Origin: Thiomicrospira sp. XS5
GTDB lineage: Bacteria; Pseudomonadota; Gammaproteobacteria; Thiomicrospirales; Thiomicrospiraceae
DNA length: 64,000 nucleotides
Reading direction: 5' to 3'
NCBI RefSeq assembly: GCF_001507555.1
Contig: NZ_LQBO01000001.1
Location: forward strand, 124,001 to 188,000
This document shows, in pieces, positions 33,255 through 42,470 of the stretch (position 1 is the stretch's first letter; each line of letters begins with the position of its first letter). The position numbers and the translations under genes are program-made. The notes under the pieces are model-generated. The model did not search any database and was not told the DNA's origin. It saw only the letters and a program-made list of their open reading frames with translations.

Positions 33255-34052
33255 TCAAAAACCGGAATCGGCGGACTGTGCCCGGTGAAGTGTATCTTGA
33301 CGATAATACTGTTTGAGTTGCTCGTATACGCCGGGGAAATGCTGTTTGAATCGCTTCGGCGCAGTGAAAAAATACTCGGTGGTGACCGCGAAAAATTCTG
33401 CCGGAGACGTGGCGGCATAAGGATTAATGTCCGGGTTATGGTAATGCGCCAATTGCGCCTGCAAATGCTCGAACGCCTGACTAAAAGCTTGCGTCCAAAC
33501 CGCGCGGTTCATCTCCGCATGCAGTGGCGGCATGCCATTGGCTTTGCCGTTCAACATATCCAGTTTGTGCGCGAACTCATGCAACACCACATTGTGACCG
33601 GGGTGGTTTTCCGACAATTCCGCTTCGGCTTCGTCCCAAGCCAAGACCACCGGCCCGTCGTACGACCAGGACTCCCCCGCCAGAACGTTATCCTCCTGCC
33701 GCACCAAACCGAGTTCATCGTGCGCTTCGCGCCGGACGCGAAAGGCGCTCGGATAAACGATGATGTCATTGCAGCCATCCAAGGTGTCCAACCCCAAATT
33801 CAACACCAAGAGCGCCGCCTGAGCGGAAATAGCCGCCCCCATGTCCGGCGTCACCACCTGCCCTTGCGCGCCTTTGAAATATTTGCGATGCAAAAACACC
33901 GTCGCCATTTCCCGCAACCGAGCCTTTTCCACCGCACTCAAACCGTGAAACAACGGGTCAGTCGTCATCAAAGCATGCCAGGTTTCATGCGGAATCGGGA
34001 AACGTTTGAGAATCCGCCGAACGCAGAAATGTTCGAGCCACTTGGCAATCAT
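33255..34052 (-). CDS. mtfA: MtfA-family zinc peptidase (Mlc titration factor A)
   Basis: The 265-residue cytosolic metallopeptidase of the MtfA family carries HEFAHKLDMLNG (the HExxH motif with the following Asp), preceded by NHPGHNVVL. AEFFAVTTEYFF supplies the downstream Glu ligand. In E. coli MtfA binds the repressor Mlc and so affects glucose uptake; no Mlc target is seen here. The start codon is 4 nt after the stop of the thioredoxin-like gene, so the two are coupled. Its substrate in this host is unknown. Confidence 0.92.
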   Translation of the reverse strand: MIAKWLEHFCVRRILKRFPIPHETWHALMTTDPLFHGLSAVEKARLREMATVFLHRKYFKGAQGQVVTPDMGAAISAQAALLVLNLGLDTLDGCNDIIVYPSAFRVRREAHDELGLVRQEDNVLAGESWSYDGPVVLAWDEAEAELSENHPGHNVVLHEFAHKLDMLNGKANGMPPLHAEMNRAVWTQAFSQAFEHLQAQLAHYHNPDINPYAATSPAEFFAVTTEYFFTAPKRFKQHFPGVYEQLKQYYRQDTLHRAQSADSGF

Positions 34053-34056
34053 CGCG

Positions 34057-34578
34057 TCACTCCATCCGCTTATCGTTGCCCATCTCTTCTAACGCTTGAT
34101 TAATGCGCTCTGTCAGATAATAAGGCACGTAATCGTAAGCACCGGAATTGACCATGCGTTTGCCGATTTCACTGCCGTCGGCATCGACAAAGACAATGGT
34201 CGGAAAGGTGGTGACATTATAGAGTTCTTGGAAAAAAGCATTCTCGACCGGCTCGCCGTAAAAATCGCGGATGGTTTCGTCCTTGGCATCGACACGGATT
34301 TCCACCATGTGGACGTAACCGTCCAGCAAGCCGTTTTCAATCATCGGCAAGATGGCGGCGTCCTTCAGCTTTTCGCACGCGCCGCAACGCACCCGGTTGA
34401 AATAAATGGCGATGGGCTGTTTATCCTGTTTGGCTTGCTTGGCCAGTTGTTGGAAGTCCTCGGCCGGATTCAACGCCCAAGCATCGGCCCAAGCCGTCAT
34501 CGGCGATACCCCTAACCCAGCTAATAAAACCATCGCCAACCAGCCTGCAGCAGACTGTTTTATAACCTTTCGTCTCAT
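34057..34578 (-). CDS. Periplasmic thioredoxin-fold protein
   Basis: The protein has about 173 residues with a signal peptide (MRRKVIKQSAAGWLAMVLL then AGLGVSPMTAWADA). The thioredoxin fold contains the redox motif CGAC in YFNRVRCGACEKLKD and the cis-Pro segment TTFPTIVFVD. It resembles SoxW/DsbD-gamma-like or DUF255-type periplasmic reductases. The CGAC motif differs from the CPPC of the upstream TlpA fusion. The start at 34578 is chosen for the signal peptide; ATGs at 34605 and 34617 are also in frame. It probably works with the upstream TlpA-like protein in thiol reduction. Confidence 0.75.
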   Translation of the reverse strand: MRRKVIKQSAAGWLAMVLLAGLGVSPMTAWADAWALNPAEDFQQLAKQAKQDKQPIAIYFNRVRCGACEKLKDAAILPMIENGLLDGYVHMVEIRVDAKDETIRDFYGEPVENAFFQELYNVTTFPTIVFVDADGSEIGKRMVNSGAYDYVPYYLTERINQALEEMGNDKRME

Positions 34579-34642
34579 CCTAATCCGGCCTCGTGTTACA
34601 TCCATGAAAAATTGCATTCCATGGATTTTACACTGGCGGGCA

Positions 34643-35941
34643 CTATTTTTCCCGAATCAAGGCCTCGATTTGTTGAAGCGTGGCCGGATCATCCCATTCG
34701 TGCCCGCCAAACAAGGCATAGCGAATGGTTCCTTTTTTGTCGATGACGTAAGTGCTCGGATAGGCGAAAACCCGCCAGGCCTGCACGGCGGAACCTTTCG
34801 GGTCCAGCAGGATGGGGAAGTTCACCGGATGCTCGGTCAGAAACGACTCGATTTGCGGTTTTTCCTCCGCTAGATTGGCGGCGAGAATTTCAAACGGCTG
34901 GCCTTTTAAAGCGGTTTTCAAGCGGGTCATGGACGGAATTTCATGCACACAAGGCGGGCACCAACTGGCCCAGAAGTTCAACAACACCACCTGCCCGCGA
35001 TAGTCTTTCAGGTTGTGCGTCGTGCCTGCCATATCCACCAATTGCAACGGACGGTTTTGCGGCCCGGTGTAGGGTTGCAAGCCCACCGAATCCGGTTTTG
35101 CCGCGACGTCAGGCCTGGTCGTTTTATCGGTTTCGACTGTTTGGTTGGATTCAGAAGCCGTTTGACGCGTCGCGTCCATATAAGGAATCAACGTGTGGAT
35201 CGCCGACAGCACATCCTGCAACAAGGTTTTCGCTTGCGCGTTTTCCACCGCCAAAGCATCAGGACGGAAATAATAACGGTCGCGCACCTCCGGCATGAGC
35301 CGTAGAAACACGTCCGAGCCGCTCGCTCCCAAGGTTTGTTGTAATTCCGGCAAATGCCAACGCCAAGGGGACAGTTCCGCCTGAATCACATACACCGGCG
35401 CATCCAAGCGCGACACCGCCGGCCAATAATGTGCCTTCTGCCCGGCTTGAGGGGTTTCGACATACAGATTCGGATTAAGCAGAATCACCGCGACATCCGA
35501 TTGCGGCGTTTGCATCGCCTCGACCAGTGCTTTCACCGCCAACGCCGCGCCCTGATTGGCGCTGACGACAATCAGCGGCAACCCTTGCGCTTTCAAACGC
35601 TGGATTTCCTCAGCGATGACGGACGGCGGAATGCGCTCCAAACTGCTGGTAGTGGCGGGCAGAAAAAAGCTCTCAAACACATTCGGCAAGGTGACGGTCA
35701 ACCCTTTATCGGCCAACGCTTTGGCCAAACGGCGCTCTTGCGGCAAAACACCATGCTCGGACGGCACCCACAACACATTGGCTCGCGGTTGTTCCGCTTC
35801 GAACACCAACGACTCCAACTCGCCTTCTACTCCGGTTTCCGCACGTGCCTCCAACACTGTGCCCGCCGCTTCGGCCGCCCAGCTTGACGGCCCGCTCAAT
35901 ACCAGTAAACACGGCACTATCCAGTATGGCATCCATCGCAT
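34643..35941 (-). CDS. Fusion of an alpha/beta-hydrolase-like domain and a TlpA-type thioredoxin
   Basis: The 432-residue exported protein has two parts. The N-terminal 270 residues have alternating strand-helix order and an elbow-like SANQGAALAV segment where alpha/beta hydrolases of the DUF3530 kind carry GxSxG, so the nucleophile position seems to be Asn and the domain may be inactive. After a linker rich in Thr, Glu and Lys, the last 140 residues are a TlpA/ResA thioredoxin with FWASWCPPCVHEIP and the cis-Pro FAYPSTYVID. The start at 35941 has GAGGTG upstream. It opens a three-gene operon with the thioredoxin-like gene and mtfA. Confidence 0.78.
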   Translation of the reverse strand: MRWMPYWIVPCLLVLSGPSSWAAEAAGTVLEARAETGVEGELESLVFEAEQPRANVLWVPSEHGVLPQERRLAKALADKGLTVTLPNVFESFFLPATTSSLERIPPSVIAEEIQRLKAQGLPLIVVSANQGAALAVKALVEAMQTPQSDVAVILLNPNLYVETPQAGQKAHYWPAVSRLDAPVYVIQAELSPWRWHLPELQQTLGASGSDVFLRLMPEVRDRYYFRPDALAVENAQAKTLLQDVLSAIHTLIPYMDATRQTASESNQTVETDKTTRPDVAAKPDSVGLQPYTGPQNRPLQLVDMAGTTHNLKDYRGQVVLLNFWASWCPPCVHEIPSMTRLKTALKGQPFEILAANLAEEKPQIESFLTEHPVNFPILLDPKGSAVQAWRVFAYPSTYVIDKKGTIRYALFGGHEWDDPATLQQIEALIREK

Positions 35942-36183
35942 CCTTATCCACCTCTTTCCCATCCAGGGTTTTATCGACTCGGGTTTTGATCAAATTATAC
36001 CGCTCGACCACCCACAAACCATTAGGGGAAACCCGATAAAAGCCCGATACCAATCAATAACCTTACTTTAAGTATTTGAATTTTATAGCGCAACCTTCTA
36101 TATTGACACCTTAACCAACGGTTGCCGGCGCAGACTATGGTAATATTGGTCGGGCCGATTTCAAAAAACGGACGTTTTCGATT

Positions 36184-38190
36184 ATGTGGCGTAAACTCAG
36201 CATTCAACTGCAATTGATGACTTTGATGATTGCCGTCACCGTCACGGTGGCGCTCAGTTCGCTTGCCGTCGCTTTCTGGCTCGACATAAAAGAACGCAAG
36301 TTTCTCGCCATTGAGCTCACCAACACCGTCAAAAACGCTCTTGATCAGGACTTGATTAACGGCCTCACTCAGAAAGACCCTGCTCTTTTCGTTAACCTCA
36401 AACGGCGCTTGCAAGGCTTCCCGAAAATCGACCGCGTACTGGTATTGAGCACCTCCGATGACGTCATTTTCAACTACCAGCACAGTGACGAACACTACAA
36501 CGATCTGGTGCAGAAAAGCACCGACAAGCCGCGTTTTTCAGGCGAAGACCTGTATATCCGTTACCCGCTCACCGATGGGTCGCAGCAATACGGTTCGGTG
36601 ACCTTTATCGTCGATATCAAATCCTTCGCCACCCAGTTTCGACAACACCTGATTTTTTTGGTGATGGCACTGCCGGTTGAATTGTTGCTGGCGATGATTC
36701 TGGCCTGGTGGATCAGCCGAAGCTACAACCAGCCGTTTACGGTGTTGGTGGAGGCGATGAAACGCAGTGATGTCGCCAACAACCGCTTCAAACGGGTTGA
36801 AACCGAGGCCCAGAACGAAGTCGGCGACCTGTTCGACGGCTATAACCACATGATCGAACGCATCGAAACCACCACCCGACAAATCCGTTTCCAATCCGAA
36901 CACGATGCCCTAACCGGCCTATACAACCGCTTTTACATCGAAAATCGTTTGCGCCAAGCCCTTACCCAAGAAAGCGACAAGCCGCACCTGCTACTGTGTT
37001 TCGACCTCGACCGTTTCAAACTCATCAATGACGCAGCCGGTTACCGCGCCGGTGATGAACTCCTGAAAATGCTGGCACACAGTTGTCAGGAACAATTGCC
37101 TGACAAAGCGGTGATGGCTCGCCTCGGCGGCGATGATTTCTACGTTTTGTTGCCGGACACCGAGGCCGAGACCGGATTGAAGCAAGCGGAAAATTTACGG
37201 CAGTTGCTGGCCGACTACCGCTTTACCTGGGAAGGTTCGGCCTATTCGGTGTCCGCCACCTTCGGCGTAGTATGTTTCCGGGCGCACGACTTCACACTCG
37301 ACGAACTGGTCAAAGCCACCGATTCAGCCTTTGCCGAAGCCAAATCACGCGGCCGCAACCAACTGCATCTGTATCAGCCCGACGAAGGTTACACCGAAAA
37401 CCATCAACACCAGGTTCAGGTCGCCGGTTGGATAAAGGATGCCCTCAAGGCGACTCCCGATTCACACCCCAGCCCCGGGACGGCCCGTTTCGAGCTCTAC
37501 GCCCAGGCCATCAAACCGTTACAAACCCAAACCTCGCAACTCGGTTACGAAGTGCTGCTGCGGATGCACGACGATCAAGGTCGTTTGATTGCACCGGATA
37601 ATTTCCTCCCCACCGCCGAGCGCTACCAACTGATGACCGAAGTCGATATCTTCGTTCTCAACACCTACGTCGACACGGTGATGCAACAGCCGGCGCATTT
37701 GGACAAACTCGGTCTCGTACACGTCAACCTGTCCGGTTCCAGCCTCAATCATCCGGACTTCCAGTCCAACCTCAAACACCTGATCCAAACCCGCGATTTC
37801 CCCTGGCACAAATTGGAACTGGAAGTCACCGAAACCGCGGCGGTGGATAACTTCAACCAGGCCGTCACCTTCATTGAATACTGCAAATCGCAAGGCATCG
37901 GTCTGGCACTGGACGACTTCGGCACCGGCATGTCGTCATTCGAATACCTCAAAAGCCTGCCGTTCGATGTGGTGAAAATCGACGGCAGTTTCGTCAAGGA
38001 CATGCATTCCGACCCGACCGACCACGCCGTCATTCGCTACATTCAGGAGATCAGCGCATTACGCCACCAAAAAACCGTGGCCGAATACGTTGAGACCGAG
38101 CAGGATGTCCAGGCGCTGACCGACATCGGCGTCACCTACGGCCAAGGCTATTTCCTCGGCAAACCCAAACCGCTGACGGATTGGTTCTAA
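36184..38190 (+). CDS. Membrane GGDEF-EAL protein with variant motifs
   Basis: The 668-residue protein has a transmembrane segment at about 12-32, a periplasmic domain of about 125 residues, a second segment near 157-178, a HAMP domain and then GGDEF and EAL domains. The GGDEF motif is GGDDF and EAL is EVL (in YEVLLR). DDFGTGMSSF and the later EYVETE keep the phosphodiesterase frame. The EVL variant is common in active phosphodiesterases; GGDDF may be active or may only bind GTP. I see no RxxD inhibitory site at the usual place. It is followed 10 nt later by a CAP-domain protein gene and is probably cotranscribed with it. Confidence 0.9.
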   Translation: MWRKLSIQLQLMTLMIAVTVTVALSSLAVAFWLDIKERKFLAIELTNTVKNALDQDLINGLTQKDPALFVNLKRRLQGFPKIDRVLVLSTSDDVIFNYQHSDEHYNDLVQKSTDKPRFSGEDLYIRYPLTDGSQQYGSVTFIVDIKSFATQFRQHLIFLVMALPVELLLAMILAWWISRSYNQPFTVLVEAMKRSDVANNRFKRVETEAQNEVGDLFDGYNHMIERIETTTRQIRFQSEHDALTGLYNRFYIENRLRQALTQESDKPHLLLCFDLDRFKLINDAAGYRAGDELLKMLAHSCQEQLPDKAVMARLGGDDFYVLLPDTEAETGLKQAENLRQLLADYRFTWEGSAYSVSATFGVVCFRAHDFTLDELVKATDSAFAEAKSRGRNQLHLYQPDEGYTENHQHQVQVAGWIKDALKATPDSHPSPGTARFELYAQAIKPLQTQTSQLGYEVLLRMHDDQGRLIAPDNFLPTAERYQLMTEVDIFVLNTYVDTVMQQPAHLDKLGLVHVNLSGSSLNHPDFQSNLKHLIQTRDFPWHKLELEVTETAAVDNFNQAVTFIEYCKSQGIGLALDDFGTGMSSFEYLKSLPFDVVKIDGSFVKDMHSDPTDHAVIRYIQEISALRHQKTVAEYVETEQDVQALTDIGVTYGQGYFLGKPKPLTDWF

Positions 38191-38200
38191 CGGGGGACTC

Positions 38201-39568
38201 ATGGTTTTACGGCTTCTGATTTATTTGCTGGTCGGCTTGTTTGTCGTGTGGTTTTTCACCGTCGGCTTAGAGCGTATCATGACGCCGCCCAAAGACCTGT
38301 CGGATATTCCTGCCCTGCAAAAAACCTACCAGAAAACGCCCGCCATTCGCCCGGTCACACTGCAAATGGCGCAAGCGCAGGAAGCGGAAGCTTTACGATA
38401 CCTCAACCGCATTCGTCAATCCTTGCAGCTCAACCCGCTCAGCGGCAATGCCAAACTGGCCGAGGCGGCCCGTCATCACGCCAATTACTCCACACTGAAC
38501 AATATTCAGGCGCACCCGGAACAGCCAGGCCTGGCCGGTTTCACGGGTGAAACGCCGCAATTGCGCGCCAACGCCGCCGGATACCAAAGCCCGGTCGCAG
38601 AAGTCATCGCCTACAATCACGCCAGCCCCTACCCGATGGTGGACGACCTGATGTCCGCCATCTATCACCGACTCGGGCTGCTGAACATGACTCAGGACCA
38701 AATCGGCATCGGCGTGGCGGGTAACGGCGAAGGCCAGGTCAAATCCGCATTGGTCGGACTGCTGGGCAATAAAGCCTTGGAAGCGCTATGCGAGCAACCG
38801 CCAACCCCCAAACCGGGGGCCTTGGCGTTCACCCAACTCTGCCCGTCCGGCGCACCCATTCCGAAGCGTGCTGTGGCCCAAGCCATGAGTGCCGTCGCCA
38901 AAACCAACCCCAAACTGGTGGCCTGGCCCAAATCCGGCGCCAGCGTGCCACCGGTGTTTTATGAAGAAAGCCCCGACCCATTACCGGAGTGCAATGTCAG
39001 CGGTTATCCGGTGCACGTGCAAATCAACCCCATTTTTGTCGGCCGCATCCAACTCGATGCCGACAGTTTTAAACTGTACGAATTGGAGGATGAGAAGTCC
39101 CGCCCGGTCAAAGCCGCTGCGATTTTCGGCAACCGCAAGGACCCAAATCGACAGGAGGATGCTCCGGCGCCGAATAAAGACCAGTGGATCGCATTTTTCC
39201 CGCAACAGCGTTTGAACTGGAACAGCCGTTATCAGGCGGAAATCCAATATCGGGAAAATCACACCACCAAAACCATGCGTTGGAACTTCTTTACCGAAAA
39301 ACAGCCAAGCCTGGTGGAAATCCGCCACAGCCAAACGCTTAGCATCCGTGAAGGCCAGACGCTCACCCTCTACTTCCCGCCCAAGTCTTGTCACAACCCG
39401 GACGGCATTCGCCTGCAACGCCAGATTCCGCCCGGCATCAACGCCCAAGCTCGCTTTGTGGACGGCGAAACATTACAAGTGACCTTGAAGTCCGCCCCAT
39501 TCGGCGGGGCCTTTAACCTACGCTATCAGCCGGGCGATATTCAAATCCGCTTTGAAGTGGATTCCTAA
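38201..39568 (+). CDS. CAP/SCP-domain membrane-anchored protein
   Basis: The 455-residue protein has an N-terminal signal anchor (LLIYLLVGLFVVWFFTVGL). A CAP/SCP domain lies at about 60-200, with EAEALRYLNRIRQSLQLNPL, AARHHANYSTLNN and a probable catalytic-site His/Glu arrangement (HHANY, GEGQVKS). The C-terminal half is beta-rich, perhaps Ig-like, ending QPGDIQIRFEVDS. CAP proteins in bacteria act outside the cytoplasm, often at the envelope. Pairing with a c-di-GMP enzyme suggests a surface or biofilm role. A CCAGGCCTGG copy at 38525-38534 encodes PGL. Confidence 0.78.
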   Translation: MVLRLLIYLLVGLFVVWFFTVGLERIMTPPKDLSDIPALQKTYQKTPAIRPVTLQMAQAQEAEALRYLNRIRQSLQLNPLSGNAKLAEAARHHANYSTLNNIQAHPEQPGLAGFTGETPQLRANAAGYQSPVAEVIAYNHASPYPMVDDLMSAIYHRLGLLNMTQDQIGIGVAGNGEGQVKSALVGLLGNKALEALCEQPPTPKPGALAFTQLCPSGAPIPKRAVAQAMSAVAKTNPKLVAWPKSGASVPPVFYEESPDPLPECNVSGYPVHVQINPIFVGRIQLDADSFKLYELEDEKSRPVKAAAIFGNRKDPNRQEDAPAPNKDQWIAFFPQQRLNWNSRYQAEIQYRENHTTKTMRWNFFTEKQPSLVEIRHSQTLSIREGQTLTLYFPPKSCHNPDGIRLQRQIPPGINAQARFVDGETLQVTLKSAPFGGAFNLRYQPGDIQIRFEVDS

Positions 39569-39628
39569 CGTCTAAATGCCCCCACATCTAAAGCAGACGT
39601 CCGTAATGATTTCCGTTAAAATGCCGGT

Positions 39629-41785
39629 ATGACTTCTTCCAATGCACCAAGCAACCCGGCTCAAATTTGGGCCGATGACTTATGCACACAGCTGGAACAA
39701 CAGCGCCACCGTGCCTGCTTGGTGCTTTGCGGTTCAGCCGATTGGCACCAGGCCTGGTTAAAACGATTGATTCGTCCCGACTGGCAAGGCGTGTTCATTA
39801 GCGAAACCAGCCCACACCCGCAAGCGACGCCCCAAAACCCCAAACAACTCCGCCACCTGCTCGGGCAAGAAACCGATTTTGCCGTGTTTGATGCCGATGC
39901 CGGTTTGGAAGCCGATGCCCTCGGCATTGTCGGCGGATTGATTCGCGCGGGCGGTTTGTGCTTGATCTGTCTGCCGCCGAAAGCGGATTTTCTGAATCAT
40001 CCCAACCCCGCTTTGGCGGCGTTTTTGAACTACCCCCTGACGCCGGAAGACAGTTTAAAAGGCTTCCAGGCGCACCTGTGGCACCAACTCCACCAACACG
40101 CGCTTTGGTTGGAAGAAGACCAAATCGACCCGGCCTGGCCAGATTTACAGAACTTACCGTCGGCGCCCTCAACACCGCCGTTAAACCGCGACGTCACCCA
40201 ACCGACCGTGGACCAGGCGGTGGCCTTACACGCCATTCAACATGTGGCCTTCGGGCATCGCAAACGCCCGTTACTCCTCACCGCCGACCGAGGCCGAGGC
40301 AAATCGACCGCATTGGGAATGGCGTGCGTCGCATTGTTACTGGCCGGAAAGCGGCGTATTACGCTTTCCGCCGCGCGCTTACCGCAAGTTCAAAAAGCCT
40401 TTGACGCCGTTGAAAGTGCACTGCCGCGCCTGCAACAGGCCGGGTTCCATGTCTGTGAAAAACGCCCAGGCCTGGTGATATTTGACATTGACCGAAAACC
40501 GGCGGAAATTTGTTTCCGCGCGCCGGATGACTTAATCCGCGCACCGGCCGACACCGAACTGTTGCTGGTGGACGAAGCCGCCCATTTGCCGCTACCAATG
40601 CTGTTTGCACTGTTGAAAAGCCATTCCAGAACGGTTCTGGCCAGCACCGAACAGGGGTATGAAGGCTCGGGCCGCGGCTTCCGCCTGAAATTGACCGAAC
40701 ATCTTGATACCCATTATCCGGGCTGGAAACGCCACACCCTGACCTCGCCGATTCGCTGGGCAGACAAAGACCCGCTGGAAAACACGCTGAACCAACTGTT
40801 TTTGCTGGACACTGCTCCGGAAAAAGACATCACCGATCCAACCCTGATTCGTCAGGTGCAAATCGAACGCATCAACCACCCGGCCGAACTGGCCCAACCA
40901 GACAACCGTGCCGACTTACAACGCCTGTTCCAACTGCTGACCCAAGCCCATTACCAAACCCGCCCCAACGACTTGATGCAGTTATTGGAGATTCCCAATC
41001 AACAACTCTGGGTGGCCCGTGCGCAGGGGCAAATCGTCGCCGTGCTGTTTGCGGTGGGCGAAGGCGGCTTGCCGAATGAACCCGGCCGCCGCTTTCAAGG
41101 CCACCTGTTCCCGCAGTTGTTAAAACGCCACACCCATCACCCGGACTGGTTGTCATTAAACGGCTGGCGCATTCAGCGTTTGGCGGTCTGGCCGTCCGTA
41201 CAGCGTCTCGGGTTAGGGTGCCAGTTGACGGCGCACTTTATCGAAGCCAATCAAGCCGAGGCCGACACCCTGTCTGTCAGTTTCAGCGCCGACGCCGGGC
41301 TGATTCGCTTCTGGACCTCGCTGGATTTTCAGCCATTACATCTCGGCTTAAAACGCGATCAAGCCAGCGGCCAGCACTCCGCCGCCTTGTGTTATCCGCT
41401 GACGGAAAAGGCGGCGCGACTGACCCAACAAGCCCAACAGCAATTCCAATCCGAATTCGCCTGGAACCTGACCCAGCCCTTCCAGCACCTGGAAAGCGAT
41501 TTGGCTCTGGCAATTCTCCGCGGGCAACCGCCCGCCTTGCCAAGCCATTTTCCAAACGGTTACCTGCAAGACCAACCCTTTGAAAGTGTGGCTTTTGCCT
41601 TACGACAATGGACGCTGGGCCAACTCACGCAACTGGAAGATTCGGACACGCTCGCGCTTTGGTTTCGAAAAGTCGTCCAGCACCAGGCCTGGTCAGATGT
41701 CGTTGCCGCGTCACCTTTCCCACACCGCAAAGCGCTGGAAGCCCACTTCAAAAACTGGTTAGCTGAACAACTGGCACCGATTTAG
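39629..41785 (+). CDS. tmcA: tRNA(Met) cytidine acetyltransferase
   Basis: The 718-residue enzyme makes N4-acetylcytidine at the wobble position of elongator tRNA(Met), using ATP and acetyl-CoA. The RNA-helicase-like module has the Walker A GRGKST near 221-229 and the DEAH-like LLVDEAAHLPLPML. The GNAT module follows with RIQRLAVWPSVQRLGLGCQL, which binds acetyl-CoA. Length matches E. coli TmcA (671) with some extension. Three copies of CCAGGCCTGG lie inside (39748, 40466, 41683), encoding QAW, PGL and QAW. Confidence 0.93.
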   Translation: MTSSNAPSNPAQIWADDLCTQLEQQRHRACLVLCGSADWHQAWLKRLIRPDWQGVFISETSPHPQATPQNPKQLRHLLGQETDFAVFDADAGLEADALGIVGGLIRAGGLCLICLPPKADFLNHPNPALAAFLNYPLTPEDSLKGFQAHLWHQLHQHALWLEEDQIDPAWPDLQNLPSAPSTPPLNRDVTQPTVDQAVALHAIQHVAFGHRKRPLLLTADRGRGKSTALGMACVALLLAGKRRITLSAARLPQVQKAFDAVESALPRLQQAGFHVCEKRPGLVIFDIDRKPAEICFRAPDDLIRAPADTELLLVDEAAHLPLPMLFALLKSHSRTVLASTEQGYEGSGRGFRLKLTEHLDTHYPGWKRHTLTSPIRWADKDPLENTLNQLFLLDTAPEKDITDPTLIRQVQIERINHPAELAQPDNRADLQRLFQLLTQAHYQTRPNDLMQLLEIPNQQLWVARAQGQIVAVLFAVGEGGLPNEPGRRFQGHLFPQLLKRHTHHPDWLSLNGWRIQRLAVWPSVQRLGLGCQLTAHFIEANQAEADTLSVSFSADAGLIRFWTSLDFQPLHLGLKRDQASGQHSAALCYPLTEKAARLTQQAQQQFQSEFAWNLTQPFQHLESDLALAILRGQPPALPSHFPNGYLQDQPFESVAFALRQWTLGQLTQLEDSDTLALWFRKVVQHQAWSDVVAASPFPHRKALEAHFKNWLAEQLAPI

Positions 41786-41894
41786 TCGCCTTTTTCTCCC
41801 CCGCGTCAAAACGCGCCTTCAACCCTCTTTATCTCTCTCGATTGATAAATTTCATGCGAATCCGGCATATAAGGGTTGCTCTAATCATTTATTT

Positions 41895-41913
41895 GAATAC
41901 AATAATCATTATC
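41895..41913 (+). promoter_or_regulatory. Fur-like box upstream of exbB-exbD-tonB
   Basis: The 19 bases agree with the classical Fur consensus at 15 positions, ending in the run AATCATTATC. It overlaps further ATT/AAT repeats to 41920. The site is about 110 nt upstream of exbB. Confidence 0.68.
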
Positions 41914-42020
41914 ATTAATATTAACTTAAGCGCTTAATCTATCTTATCAACTAAACGCCGGTAAACGAACCGGGCCGACGGTATTGAGCGCTCTTCGGCC
42001 AACTTGGACACTGAATTGAT

Positions 42021-42470
42021 ATGGACATTTTAAAACTCTATCTCGACATTACGGTTTTCAGCCTCCTGGGCTTGATGGCGTTCGTCGCCACTTGGTTCAC
42101 GCTGGAGCGTCTGCTCGCTTACCGCAAGGTCGATGTCACCACCTACAAACATATCGATTTACTGACCGTTGACCTGACCCGTAACCTGACGATGATTTCC
42201 ACCGTGGGCGCTAATGCGCCTTACGTCGGATTGCTGGGCACGGTACTGGGTATTTTGGTGACGTTTTACGAGCTGGGCATGTCCGGCACCATGAACACCA
42301 GCGATATCATGGTCGGCTTGGCGCTGGCACTGAAAGCCACCGCCGGCGGTATTGCCTTGGCAATTCCAAGCATCATTGCCTATAACCTGTTAATGCGCCG
42401 CGTCGACGTTTTCCAGGCCGAATACCGTGCTTACGAAGCCCTGAACAACACCGGAGCGACGCGCGAATGA
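42021..42470 (+). CDS. exbB: ExbB proton-channel subunit (short, ExbB2-type)
   Basis: The 149-residue membrane protein forms the pentameric channel that uses the proton motive force to drive TonB. LIST-type positions are TISTVGANAPYVGLLGTVLGIL for the conserved channel helix (split MISTVGANAPYVG and LLGTVLGIL), with ATAGGIALAIPSI after it. The protein is short and resembles ExbB2-type or TonB2-system energizers rather than the 240-residue E. coli ExbB. It overlaps exbD by 4 nt (ATGA). Confidence 0.9.
   Translation: MDILKLYLDITVFSLLGLMAFVATWFTLERLLAYRKVDVTTYKHIDLLTVDLTRNLTMISTVGANAPYVGLLGTVLGILVTFYELGMSGTMNTSDIMVGLALALKATAGGIALAIPSIIAYNLLMRRVDVFQAEYRAYEALNNTGATRE

Noticed and set aside
34775..35118. 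CCAGGCCTGC (34775) and TCAGGCCTGG (35109) in the TlpA fusion gene
   Set aside because: One-base variants, possibly decayed copies; not counted in the 21 exact ones.
36022..36495. 157-residue minus-strand frame
   Set aside because: It lies across the start of the GGDEF-EAL gene and its protein has no domain.
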